Both the position numbers and the translations under genes were made by a program. The notes below the pieces were generated by a model. That model made no database searches, had not been told where the DNA came from, and saw only the letters and a list, made by a program, of their open reading frames with translations. A stretch of DNA of 12,698 nt from positions 1 through 12,698 of the forward strand of contig JARVJW010000034.1 of NCBI GenBank assembly GCA_029775955.1, read 5' to 3'. This document shows, piece after piece, positions 6,587-12,698 of the stretch (positions are counted from its first letter, which is position 1; every line of letters begins with the position of its first letter). The DNA is from Nitrososphaeria archaeon. Its GTDB lineage: Archaea; Thermoproteota; Nitrososphaeria; Conexivisphaerales; UBA164.

Positions 6587-8080
6587 CCTTTTCAACAAAA
6601 CCCTCACTATGTGCCTGACATTTTTAGATATTGCAACGCTGACTGCAAGGTAAACTGCTGATACTGCAGCGAGAAGGGCAATCAGGTTTATGATTCCTGT
6701 TGTTATTGAAATGCTTGGGGGAAATGCGCTGATAAGTGGTGCCCTGAGGAGGAACAAAGCAAAGGTTGTTATTGCCAGTGGAACAATGTAATCCCTAACT
6801 ATTGACTTTAGAGGTAGAAATTCATTTATCGTTGGGAACTTCCTGGCCCTTATCGTTATCGCAATTACAAGAGATATTGCACTCGAGAGTATAACCCCGT
6901 CAAGGACATAAAATTGCAGCTCTATTGCCCTTATTAGGAATATCATCGGCACAATTAGTGCTATATATGAGACAGTCATGATGAACTCAGCAATGTTAGC
7001 GTAAAAGATCGTGCTCTTCCAGTATGTGCCCAGGGTGAGCTCCTTTTCCATGTCAACCCTGTCTGTTCCCTGCATTGCTGCGGAGATATACTGTGAAAGT
7101 GAATTGACTATGTTAGTTGCTGCCCACAGAACCATCGGTATGAACAGCTCCACGATCAGGTTTGGATTTGATGGCCTCAGGAATTCGATCACATTTGGCT
7201 CAAAGGCAACTATGTACAGCGCAAGGTCAGTTGTTGTGAACATGAGCAGTAGGAAATCAATGTATGCTTGCTTCGCGTGAGAGCCAAGCTGAAGGAGCTC
7301 ACCGTAAGTCAGGTTCATTAGCATGCCCCTGAATGCATACACTGAGCCAATTATGTTCAGCACCTGCCAACCGGCGTTGTCAAGTATCCCACCTATTGCA
7401 GCTATCATAAATGTATCAACTGACCTCAGGTTTGAAGATGCGTAGCCTAACATCGCTATCCAGGAGCCGCTCAGGAACTCCCTCAGCGTAGTTTTGAGCT
7501 TACCAAATGACTGCATGTATGGGACCAGGCTCATGCCACTGTAAATTACTCCGGATAAGGTTATGATGAAGGTAGATATAAGCACTGAAATCAGGGACCA
7601 GTGGGAGTAAAAGATGTAGAATATTGCTACAAGCTTGACAATTGAAGTTATTATCGATGTGAAGGCCATCCTGGGCCTGTTCAGCACCGTAAGGCTCCCT
7701 ACAAATGGGGCATTGAATGAATAAGATAGTACGCTGAGCAGTGCAAGGATTAACATTGAATAAAAGTAAAATTCTGGTATTTCACTATGTATCAGGAACA
7801 AAAAGGTGCCAGCAATTGCCATGCCTACAAACCCAAGTAACATTGATGAAATGAGCACTGTAATTTGTACATGTCTGTACCTTGCGGCAAGCCTGGGAGT
7901 TATGAAGTTTGATATTCCAGTTGGCAACAGGCCAAAGCTAATAGCCCCGGTAAAGACGTTCAGATACCCAAGGTCCATTATTGGGAGCTTCCTGGTTATC
8001 GCGATTGAGAATATCAGGCTAGCTACTAGCGTCAGCGTGCTGCTTATCAAAGCGTAAAGCCTGACCCTGGCCCTGCTCAA
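6581..8080 (-). CDS. MOP-superfamily polysaccharide / lipid-oligosaccharide flippase (Wzx-like)
   Basis: A 499-residue protein with roughly 12-14 hydrophobic helices spread over its whole length (for example 10-30, 40-60, 73-98, 106-120, 140-158, 162-180, 306-325, 361-384, 393-410, 430-446 and 459-484), starting with an Arg-rich N-terminus as in polysaccharide-biosynthesis flippases. Such proteins move undecaprenyl- or dolichol-linked sugars across the membrane for surface polysaccharide or N-glycan assembly. The start is TTG 8078-8080; no ATG or GTG lies in frame before the upstream TAA, and a TATA-like box 28 nt away supports the TTG. It is divergent from the sulfatase-family gene and overlaps the tail of the ALG11-like gene by 6 nt, so it is transcribed separately from the other glycan genes. 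Confidence 0.82.
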   Translation of the reverse strand: MSRARVRLYALISSTLTLVASLIFSIAITRKLPIMDLGYLNVFTGAISFGLLPTGISNFITPRLAARYRHVQITVLISSMLLGFVGMAIAGTFLFLIHSEIPEFYFYSMLILALLSVLSYSFNAPFVGSLTVLNRPRMAFTSIITSIVKLVAIFYIFYSHWSLISVLISTFIITLSGVIYSGMSLVPYMQSFGKLKTTLREFLSGSWIAMLGYASSNLRSVDTFMIAAIGGILDNAGWQVLNIIGSVYAFRGMLMNLTYGELLQLGSHAKQAYIDFLLLMFTTTDLALYIVAFEPNVIEFLRPSNPNLIVELFIPMVLWAATNIVNSLSQYISAAMQGTDRVDMEKELTLGTYWKSTIFYANIAEFIMTVSYIALIVPMIFLIRAIELQFYVLDGVILSSAISLVIAITIRARKFPTINEFLPLKSIVRDYIVPLAITTFALFLLRAPLISAFPPSISITTGIINLIALLAAVSAVYLAVSVAISKNVRHIVRVLLKRL

Positions 8081-8103
8081 TGCTTTATCATTTCTTTCTG
8101 GCC

Positions 8104-8112
8104 AATTTAAAG
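8104..8112 (-). promoter_or_regulatory. TATA-like box of the flippase gene
   Basis: On the minus strand CTTTAAATT is centred about 28 nt before TTG 8080, supporting a leaderless transcript and this unusual start codon. It shares a gap of about 70 bp with the promoter of the divergent sulfatase-family gene. Confidence 0.5.
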
Positions 8113-8119
8113 ATTAAAG

Positions 8120-8127
8120 CTTAAAAC
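8120..8127 (+). promoter_or_regulatory. TATA-like box of the sulfatase-family gene
   Basis: CTTAAAAC is centred about 26 nt before GTG 8150. The spacing matches other leaderless genes in the window and favours GTG 8150 over the in-frame TTG at 8129. Confidence 0.4.
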
Positions 8128-8149
8128 GTTGACTTTCCTTAATTTAAAT

Positions 8150-9460
8150 GTGAAACAGCCAAACATAGTGATAATCCTGATGGATACGATGAGAATCGAT
8201 GCGCTTGGGGTTTACAACAGCGCGCTTAGCACACCTGCCGCTGACATGCTAGCAAAGGATTCTGTTGTATATGAAAATGTAATAACGCCATCATCGTGGA
8301 CACTGCCGGCTCATATTTCCCTTTTTACAGGAAAGTACCCCTCAGAGCACGGAATACATGAAAGCTACGATGTAAAAACTGGAAATATCGTCGAAGGAAT
8401 GCACCAGGGAAATTTTGCCTTGCCTGTTACGATAGCAGAACAGCTGAGGAAAATTGGCTATAACACAGTTGGAATATCGGCAAACAATCAAATATCATCA
8501 TACACCCGTATGGACCTGGGCTTTAATACATTTATAGACATAACAAAGAAGGATGAGGTTGCTGAACAGGCAACGCAGTACGGAAGGAGCAGGGGTGAAA
8601 TAGCTATGAACCTTGCAAGACAGGGAAAATTTGGGGAAATGATTAAGCTTTACAGGCAGAGGGGAAAGCACGTTAAGCTCAGCGAAAATTATCCATTGGA
8701 TAAGGGAGGAAATTGGATAACTTGGCTGCTTGGAAGGGCTTCAATAGAATCACCGTTTTTCCTGTTCATAAACATGATGGAGATGCATGACCCTTATCCA
8801 TCAGATGTAAAGTATGTGCCAAATCAGTTTCACATGAACGATTTATTTAAGGTGAAGGAAATAGACCCTGGTTTGATGGCAAGGATAAGGGGGGAATATT
8901 TTAAGCAGTCAACTATAGCGGATGAGTACCTGAGCAGGATAATCAGGTTCCTGAAAAGCGTTTACGACGAAACTCTGATAATCTTGACATCAGACCATGG
9001 ACAGGCATTGAAGGAAAGGAACTACTATGGGCATGGCATTTACCTCTACGATGAACTCATAAGGGTGCCAATGGTTATCAAGTATCCAACCAGCGCAAAG
9101 CCGGCAAAGGAGGGGCTTTATTCATTAGTTTGGGCAATAGAAATGCTAAAGGGAGCAACTGAGGGAATTTATGAATGGAAGGGCCAGGAGTTTGTGATAT
9201 CGGAAACTTACGGAATACAGGATTCATTAGAAGGGATAAAAATAAGTGAAAGCGTTCGCAGGGAATACGACGTTCCCAGAAAGGCAATAATCAAGGGAAA
9301 TTACAAGCTTGTGGTCAACGGTGCAAATGGAAACGTGGAGGAATTTACTGTAAAGGGGAAACCAGTTGATTTAAATGATGAAATGGAAAAATACGAGGAC
9401 CTTGTAAATGAGCTTAGCCTAATTAAGGGAAATGAAAAATTTCTCATGCCTGAAATTTAG
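8150..9460 (+). CDS. Sulfatase / alkaline-phosphatase-superfamily hydrolase or transferase
   Basis: A 436-residue protein of the sulfatase fold. The metal-binding start PNIVIILMDTMRIDALG (D12), the WTLPAHISLFTGKYPSEHG nucleophile block, EMHDPYP (H213, D214), TSDHG (D282, H283) and GHGIYLYDELIRVPMVIKYP (H295) are all in order. In the nucleophile block Thr51 sits where sulfatases have the Cys or Ser that becomes formylglycine, and the following C-x-P-x-R arginine is replaced by His. Thr is the nucleophile in alkaline phosphatase-like and phosphoethanolamine- or phosphoglycerol-transferase relatives, so phosphodiester or phosphotransfer chemistry is plausible. There is no signal peptide or membrane helix, so it acts in the cytoplasm or leaves by an unseen route. 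The start could be TTG 8129 (7 residues longer). It lies between the flippase and a GT4, which suggests glycan tailoring. Confidence 0.83.
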   Translation: MKQPNIVIILMDTMRIDALGVYNSALSTPAADMLAKDSVVYENVITPSSWTLPAHISLFTGKYPSEHGIHESYDVKTGNIVEGMHQGNFALPVTIAEQLRKIGYNTVGISANNQISSYTRMDLGFNTFIDITKKDEVAEQATQYGRSRGEIAMNLARQGKFGEMIKLYRQRGKHVKLSENYPLDKGGNWITWLLGRASIESPFFLFINMMEMHDPYPSDVKYVPNQFHMNDLFKVKEIDPGLMARIRGEYFKQSTIADEYLSRIIRFLKSVYDETLIILTSDHGQALKERNYYGHGIYLYDELIRVPMVIKYPTSAKPAKEGLYSLVWAIEMLKGATEGIYEWKGQEFVISETYGIQDSLEGIKISESVRREYDVPRKAIIKGNYKLVVNGANGNVEEFTVKGKPVDLNDEMEKYEDLVNELSLIKGNEKFLMPEI

Positions 9461-9513
9461 CGCCAATTACTGTAGCAAATCCATATTTTGTAAAGCCTGC
9501 TTTATCATTAATT

Positions 9514-9523
9514 CATATATAAC
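9514..9523 (+). promoter_or_regulatory. TATA box of the GT4 / GT-A-like operon
   Basis: CATATATAAC is centred about 26 nt before TTG 9544, the best-formed box in the glycan locus. It argues that this gene pair starts its own transcript and that TTG is the true start. Confidence 0.6.
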
Positions 9524-9543
9524 AATTTATTTCTTAAACAGAC

Positions 9544-10716
9544 TTGACCGCTAACCTTATTAACATTTTAAAGCAAAAACGTGACAAATTGTTCAATGAG
9601 CAAGAGTTCAACAGAGCCAAGTTATATATTGTTACAGGGGACCTTAACTTTTTTAACTCGAATAAATACGCTCTGGACTTACTATATGCAACAAATAAAG
9701 CATCAAAAATTTTGGTAGTAAAATTTTTCGATGACAAATTTAACTTTAAAAATCAAATTCCTGTGGAATATAAGGTAATAAACACAATGATTTTGCCTAT
9801 TAACAGGCTCCCCCTTGGTGACACTTTGAGCTTAAGGGTAAACATTCCACTCTTTATGGCTTTAGACAGGGAGATTGTTCACTTCCTCAGCAACGATATG
9901 CACGTAGTGCACTATACGTTTCATATGATTCCAGCTATATCCTACGGTAGCACACATGTGGTAACAATACATGACTTGATGATGTTTTCTAGAACGGCAA
10001 AGGGGCCATGGCTCAGCAAGGCTAACTGGAGGTGGGCTGTAAAGAGATACAGAAAATTTCCCCATGTTGTTACTCCCACTAAGTATGTAGCTAAGGGTGT
10101 TGAGGGAAGTGGCCTGTTTGAAGGCAAAATAACGGTAATACCTCATGCAGTATCTCCATACTTTAAAAAGTTAACTGAAGATAAGGCTGGAATCAGAGTG
10201 AAGTTGGGATTGCCAACTGACAAAAGGCTGATTCTCTCAGTGTCATCAGGTCAACCGAGGAAAAACCTTGGGGTTGTGCAGGAGGCAGTGGAGAGGCTTG
10301 GGCCAGAGTATAAGCTAGTCAGAGTAGGGCCCGAGGCTGGCAACTCAATTACATTTAATAAAGTGTCACAGGACACTCTTAACATGATATATAACGCGTG
10401 CGACGTCCTTCTTTATCCCACATTGGAGGAGGGCTTTGGGTATCCTGCAATTGAAGCCATGGCTACTGGGCTTCCTGTTGTAACATCAAATATAGAAGTT
10501 ATGAGGGAGGTTTGCGAGGATGCGGCTATATTTGTTGAACCTACAGTTGATGGCTCAGTTCAGGGCGTTAAGGAGGCGCTTTCTAACTCAGAAGTCCTTA
10601 AGAATAAAGGGCTTAAAAGGTCTGAATTTTTTTCATTTGAAAAGTTCAGAAAAAACTACATAAATTTATACTCTTCAATTTTACCTGAAATAAAGGATGC
10701 CTTGGGTGAAAATTAA
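9544..10716 (+). CDS. GT4-family glycosyltransferase
   Basis: A 390-residue GT-B enzyme. The N-terminal domain ends with VVTIHDLMMF (139-148) and VTPTKYVAKG (176-185). The C-terminal domain holds ITVIPHAV (196-203), the donor-site segment SSGQPRKN (234-241) and LEEGFGYPAIEAMATGLPVV, with the E-x7-E pair E296/E304. This is the mannosyltransferase-like branch of GT4 common in O-antigen and archaeal N-glycan clusters; donor and acceptor cannot be read. There is no membrane segment, so it acts on the cytosolic face. The start TTG 9544 fits a strong TATA box 26 nt upstream. The first 80 or so codons look AT-richer than the rest, which might reflect a variable acceptor domain or an exchange. The next gene begins at the base after its stop. 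Confidence 0.83.
   Translation: MTANLINILKQKRDKLFNEQEFNRAKLYIVTGDLNFFNSNKYALDLLYATNKASKILVVKFFDDKFNFKNQIPVEYKVINTMILPINRLPLGDTLSLRVNIPLFMALDREIVHFLSNDMHVVHYTFHMIPAISYGSTHVVTIHDLMMFSRTAKGPWLSKANWRWAVKRYRKFPHVVTPTKYVAKGVEGSGLFEGKITVIPHAVSPYFKKLTEDKAGIRVKLGLPTDKRLILSVSSGQPRKNLGVVQEAVERLGPEYKLVRVGPEAGNSITFNKVSQDTLNMIYNACDVLLYPTLEEGFGYPAIEAMATGLPVVTSNIEVMREVCEDAAIFVEPTVDGSVQGVKEALSNSEVLKNKGLKRSEFFSFEKFRKNYINLYSSILPEIKDALGEN
10705..10709 (+). promoter_or_regulatory. Shine-Dalgarno-like GGTGA before the GT-A-like gene
   Basis: GGTGA lies inside the end of the upstream GT4 gene, 7 nt before GTG 10717. It supports that GTG as the start and points to translation from a shared mRNA, whereas the first genes of transcripts in this window have no such site. 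Confidence 0.5.
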
Positions 10717-11544
10717 GTGATCCTTGTAACCTACCTCCCATTTTACAGGATGTACGAAGTTGAGGAGTACTTTGATAAAAGTGTTGAAGCCATAAGGCCT
10801 GATAGGAGCTTGGTTTACCTTGACAATATATTCAATGAAAGGCAGATAGAAATAGCTAAAACGGTTGTTAAGCACGAGCTAAAAGTGGGAAACTGGGGTA
10901 ACAGGGGATCCACATGGTTTTCAATGCTGAAGGACATAGCTGATGCAAATGACACTGTGGTGTTTGTGGACAGCGACAACATTCTAAACAGTGAACTGAA
11001 GGCAATTGATAAAATTATAGGCGATAACGTTTACACAATCTTGGACACTTCATCTTGGGAAAGGGGTGCTGTTGGGATAATGAAGAGGAGCAGAAAAGGT
11101 AAAAGCCTTGATGTGGATGGGAAGAAGGTGGATACATTTATCTATAAAGTATACGACAGTTCAATTTTTAGCACTGGCTCAAATTTTTTTATAGGCGCAA
11201 AGCAGGCAGTTGGCTTTAGGCAAGTTCCTGAAAAGAGGATTATTGATGGTGTAGAAAGGGCTTTCACTCGGGTCCAGCACGACCTGAGAAGGTATGTAAG
11301 CGATGAAACTGTGCTCGGGGTAATGATTTACCTAATGGGAATAAGGGAAGTCAGATGGTTCGTGTGCAGCCAGCATTATCACCATGGTTCCACGCCGTCA
11401 TCAGTGTTTAAGCCGTTTGTAGCCTTGGCTCATGCTCAGTTTGCAAGGGGCCTCTATTCTGAGTTCAAAATGAATGAATTTCTGAGGTACTGGGTCAAGT
11501 ATAAGATGGCATTCGTTAGGGGAACTATAAGCGTAGTTTTCTAA
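10717..11544 (+). CDS. Putative GT-A-type glycosyltransferase with DSD motif
   Basis: A 275-residue soluble protein, not assigned to a named family. The first strand MILVTYLPFYRMYEV, a region LVYLDNIFN (32-40) and TVVFVDSDNIL (80-90) resemble the Rossmann-like nucleotide-binding half of GT-A enzymes; DSD at 85-87 would be the metal- and nucleotide-sugar-binding D-x-D. Further on are FSTGSNFFIGAKQAV (151-165), DLRRYVSDETVLG (189-201) and CSQHYHHGS (217-225), where the HYHH group could take part in metal or acceptor binding. The gene abuts the GT4 stop with no gap and has a GGTGA site 7 nt before GTG 10717, so the two are cotranscribed. Context supports sugar transfer in the same glycan. The motif is seen; the enzyme class is inference. 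Confidence 0.62.
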   Translation: MILVTYLPFYRMYEVEEYFDKSVEAIRPDRSLVYLDNIFNERQIEIAKTVVKHELKVGNWGNRGSTWFSMLKDIADANDTVVFVDSDNILNSELKAIDKIIGDNVYTILDTSSWERGAVGIMKRSRKGKSLDVDGKKVDTFIYKVYDSSIFSTGSNFFIGAKQAVGFRQVPEKRIIDGVERAFTRVQHDLRRYVSDETVLGVMIYLMGIREVRWFVCSQHYHHGSTPSSVFKPFVALAHAQFARGLYSEFKMNEFLRYWVKYKMAFVRGTISVVF

Positions 11545-11552
11545 TAAGAAGG

Positions 11553-11561
11553 CTTTTTATA
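11553..11561 (+). terminator. Possible T-tract terminator after the glycan locus
   Basis: CTTTTTATA follows tandem stop codons (TAA TAA at 11542-11547) of the last glycan gene. A T-run on the coding strand is enough for intrinsic termination in archaea. The run is short, so this is tentative. 11562-11647 shows nothing else. Confidence 0.35.
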
Positions 11562-11647
11562 TGCATTTAGCAAACGGTTTCAGAATTAAAAATAAAATCA
11601 ATTGAAGCGAAATAATATATACTTAAGCTCCTTGAAATTACGTGATA

Positions 11648-11707
11648 TTTAAGCAAGAAAGCCACTGAGCTTGCGATGTGGATGAATTGTGATATGTTCA
11701 TATATAA
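11648..11707 (+). repeat. IS200/IS605-type left-end motif, copy 2
   Basis: TTTAAGCAAGAAAGCC (11648-11663), a short hairpin with CCAC/GTGG arms, ATGAATTG (11682-11689) and ATATGTTCAT repeat the block order of 2302-2364. It directly precedes the tnpB remnant on the same strand, as a left end should. Confidence 0.6.
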
Positions 11708-11715
11708 CCAAAGCC

Positions 11716-11969
11716 TCAACATAAGGCGAAAATGAGAGGTATTTCACTTGCCTAATTGAATCGAGAAACACATCGTAAGAGTGCTCTCGGTGCGGGAGTG
11801 TAGGGACAAGGGAAGGAAAGAAATTCGTGTGTGCATTGGGCACGTTGACCACGCTGATGCAAACGCTTCGTTCAACATAGCGTTGCGTCCACCTTTAATG
11901 GGAAGTCAATTGCATGCAAGGGGAGCACTGATACCCACAAAGAGGCAACTTCAAGGGTGGAGACCTTAG
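11716..11969 (+). pseudogene. tnpB: TnpB remnant (C-terminal region), deleted and frameshifted
   Basis: Only the last third of a TnpB survives. QHKAKMRGISLA reads in frame 2 from 11717. A 1-nt loss near 11753 shifts to frame 1, IESRNTS, with an in-frame TAA at 11776-11778 where Lys is usual, then ECSRCGSVGTREGKKFVC, the first zinc knuckle and linker. Another shift near 11830 leads to frame 3 with GHVDHADANASFNIA, the RuvC-III motif, ending at TAG 11967-11969. The left-end motif lies only a few bases upstream, so most of the gene was deleted internally. An opening from GTG 11781 is just part of this relic. Confidence 0.85.
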
Positions 11970-12018
11970 AACCATTTAGGGTGGAGAGTATGTCAGTAAA
12001 ACCATTCAGGGGCAGAGT

Positions 12019-12043
12019 CAACTACTAACCCCTAAAGGAGTTG
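12019..12043 (-). repeat. Degenerate right-end hairpin between convergent tnpB relics
   Basis: CAACT (12019-12023) pairs with AGTTG (12039-12043) around a CCCCTAAAGG core. Read on the minus strand it ends in GTAGTTGAC, close to the GTAGTTCAC end of the other right-end hairpins in this window, so it more likely belongs to the minus-strand tnpB relic. Two imperfect direct copies of ACCATTYAGGG, 30 nt apart (11971 and 12001), lie beside it. Confidence 0.4.
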
Positions 12044-12074
12044 CTGGTCTCCCCGCAAACATGGATTCACCGAG

Positions 12075-12545
12075 CTAACGATTGGCTGGTTGACAGCAGC
12101 ACTCAGATTTACCTTCAATGTTCCTTGAGGCATTTAACTGAAAGCCACAGTTTAGGCAATTAAAAGGCCCTCCTGTTGTTCCCATTGACATAACCACATT
12201 TGGAGCACTTTTGTGATGTATATCTTGGGTTCAAAAATAACGCAAATTTGCCCATTGCTTTGTATTTGATAAAATTGTTCAAGCCCGTATGGAGACCATG
12301 AACTGAGCTTGAACTTCATTCCCTTATTTTTTATATTTTTTGGCTCAAGACGTCAAAGGGCAGGTTTTTATATTACATGGTTAAGCACAAATCGCCTTTG
12401 CTGTGAGCAGAACGGGTGCCCACGTGCTGTAATCTCTTTCCGTCGTATTGATGCCTTTACCCCTAGCTTTGAATTGAAGAACTTTGACAGAACAGCTACA
12501 CCTATCTATCCCCACAAATTTTACGTCTTTTTTCTGCTATTTGAA
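12075..12545 (-). pseudogene. tnpB: TnpB remnant on the minus strand, frameshifted
   Basis: Reading the minus strand from about 12530 downwards gives KFVGIDR (RuvC-I), GVAVLS, FFNSK, RRFVLNHVI, then LEPKNIKNKGMKFKLSSWS, a frame change near 12273, FIKYKAMGKFALFLNPRYTS with QKCSKCGYVNGNNRR (first zinc knuckle), another change near 12158, and NCLNCGFQLNASRNIEGK, with a stop at 12075-12077. These blocks follow the TnpB order, but from a different subfamily than the two plus-strand copies. The usual NADLNASRNI is shortened to QLNASRNI, which removes the RuvC-III aspartate. A continuous plus-strand reading frame (12309-12623) crosses this relic and is not a gene. The N-terminal part upstream of 12545 is not recognisable. 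Confidence 0.82.
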
Positions 12546-12615
12546 CCAGTAAGAACATTTAGTGCGGACCCCTGCTCTTTAGACACATCCGGCAATGGAG
12601 AATGTATAATAGGAT

Positions 12616-12623
12616 GGAGGTGA
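12616..12623 (+). promoter_or_regulatory. Strong Shine-Dalgarno for the transposase-like gene
   Basis: GGAGGTGA lies 8 nt before ATG 12632. It is the strongest ribosome-binding site in the window and fixes the start of a gene cut by the right edge. Confidence 0.65.
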
Positions 12624-12631
12624 AATTATAA

Positions 12632-12698
12632 ATGATTGGAAGAAATTGGACTTCGGAGGAAAAGGTACGAATAGTCCATGAATGCAAACATATTGCTT
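12632..12698 (+). CDS. N-terminus of a probable transposase (HTH, IS3 OrfA-like), cut by window edge
   Basis: Only 22 codons are visible: MIGRNWTSEEKVRIVHECKH and two more. The pattern R-x-W-T-x-E-E-K-x-R-I-V is the opening of helix-turn-helix transposase subunits of the IS3 OrfA type, where it forms the first helix of the DNA-binding domain. A near-perfect Shine-Dalgarno (GGAGGTGA) sits 8 nt upstream. The gene overlaps nothing on its own strand and begins just beyond the minus-strand tnpB relic, so it may be part of an element inserted into or next to that relic. With so little sequence the family is a moderate guess, and whether the gene is intact cannot be judged. Confidence 0.55.
   Translation, partial: MIGRNWTSEEKVRIVHECKHIA

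Noticed and set aside
11781..11969. A 62-residue small protein starting at GTG
   Set aside because: It is the RuvC-III end of a frameshifted TnpB, with the zinc knuckle just upstream in another frame.
11971..12019. Two copies of ACCATTYAGGG 30 nt apart, considered as the start of a CRISPR or tandem array
   Set aside because: Only two imperfect copies exist, no third follows, and they lie in the scar between two tnpB relics.
12309..12623. A 104-residue plus-strand protein
   Set aside because: The opposite strand carries ordered TnpB blocks (VGIDR, KFKLSSWS) through the same stretch, and the plus-strand product shows no known motif.

Overview
The window looks archaeal. Most genes have an AT-rich TATA-like box about 25-30 nt before the start codon and no Shine-Dalgarno site, which is the leaderless pattern. 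TTG and GTG starts are common, AGG/AGA dominate arginine codons, and the mobile-element relics are of archaeal IS200/IS605 (TnpB) and IS5-like type. Gene content (amino-acid permease, small molybdopterin protein, surface-glycan locus) would fit an acidophilic Thermoplasmatales-type euryarchaeon or an associated small-genome lineage. That placement is inference; there is no rRNA or marker gene here to test it.

Layout, left to right. (1) 1-727: the 3' part of a decayed tnpB and its right-end hairpin. (2) 823-2292: an APC-superfamily permease with a clear leaderless promoter. (3) 2302-2584: a tnpB-less IS200/IS605-type derivative (left-end motif plus right-end hairpin). (4) 3506-2587, minus strand: a two-gene unit of an ABM-domain protein and a sulfite-oxidase-like molybdopterin protein. 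(5) 3507-4557: a gene-free stretch holding a long inverted repeat and a dead IS5-like element with recognisable terminal inverted repeats (3716-4508). (6) 4558-11544: a surface-glycan locus of six genes: CysD-like PP-loop protein, ALG11-like GT4, MOP/Wzx-type flippase (minus strand), sulfatase-superfamily enzyme, second GT4, and a GT-A-like protein. (7) 11648-12600: two more wrecked tnpB copies facing each other. (8) 12632-12698: the first 22 codons of a transposase-like gene that runs off the right edge and, unlike its neighbours, has a strong Shine-Dalgarno.

How the genes may work together: the two GT4 enzymes and the DSD-containing GT-A-like protein could assemble a lipid-linked oligosaccharide in the cytoplasm, and the flippase could carry it across the membrane. 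The CysD-like protein and the sulfatase-family enzyme suggest sulfated or otherwise acid-decorated sugars. However, no CysN, APS kinase or sulfotransferase is visible, and the sulfatase-family protein has Thr at the nucleophile position where a true sulfatase needs Cys or Ser. The substituent is therefore open and could be phosphate-based.

No CRISPR array, tRNA, rRNA or riboswitch was seen. The most notable features are the density of dead transposons (at least three tnpB relics, one tnpB-less derivative and one IS5-like relic) on both sides of an intact glycan locus, and the unusual active-site features of the CysD-like and sulfatase-like proteins.
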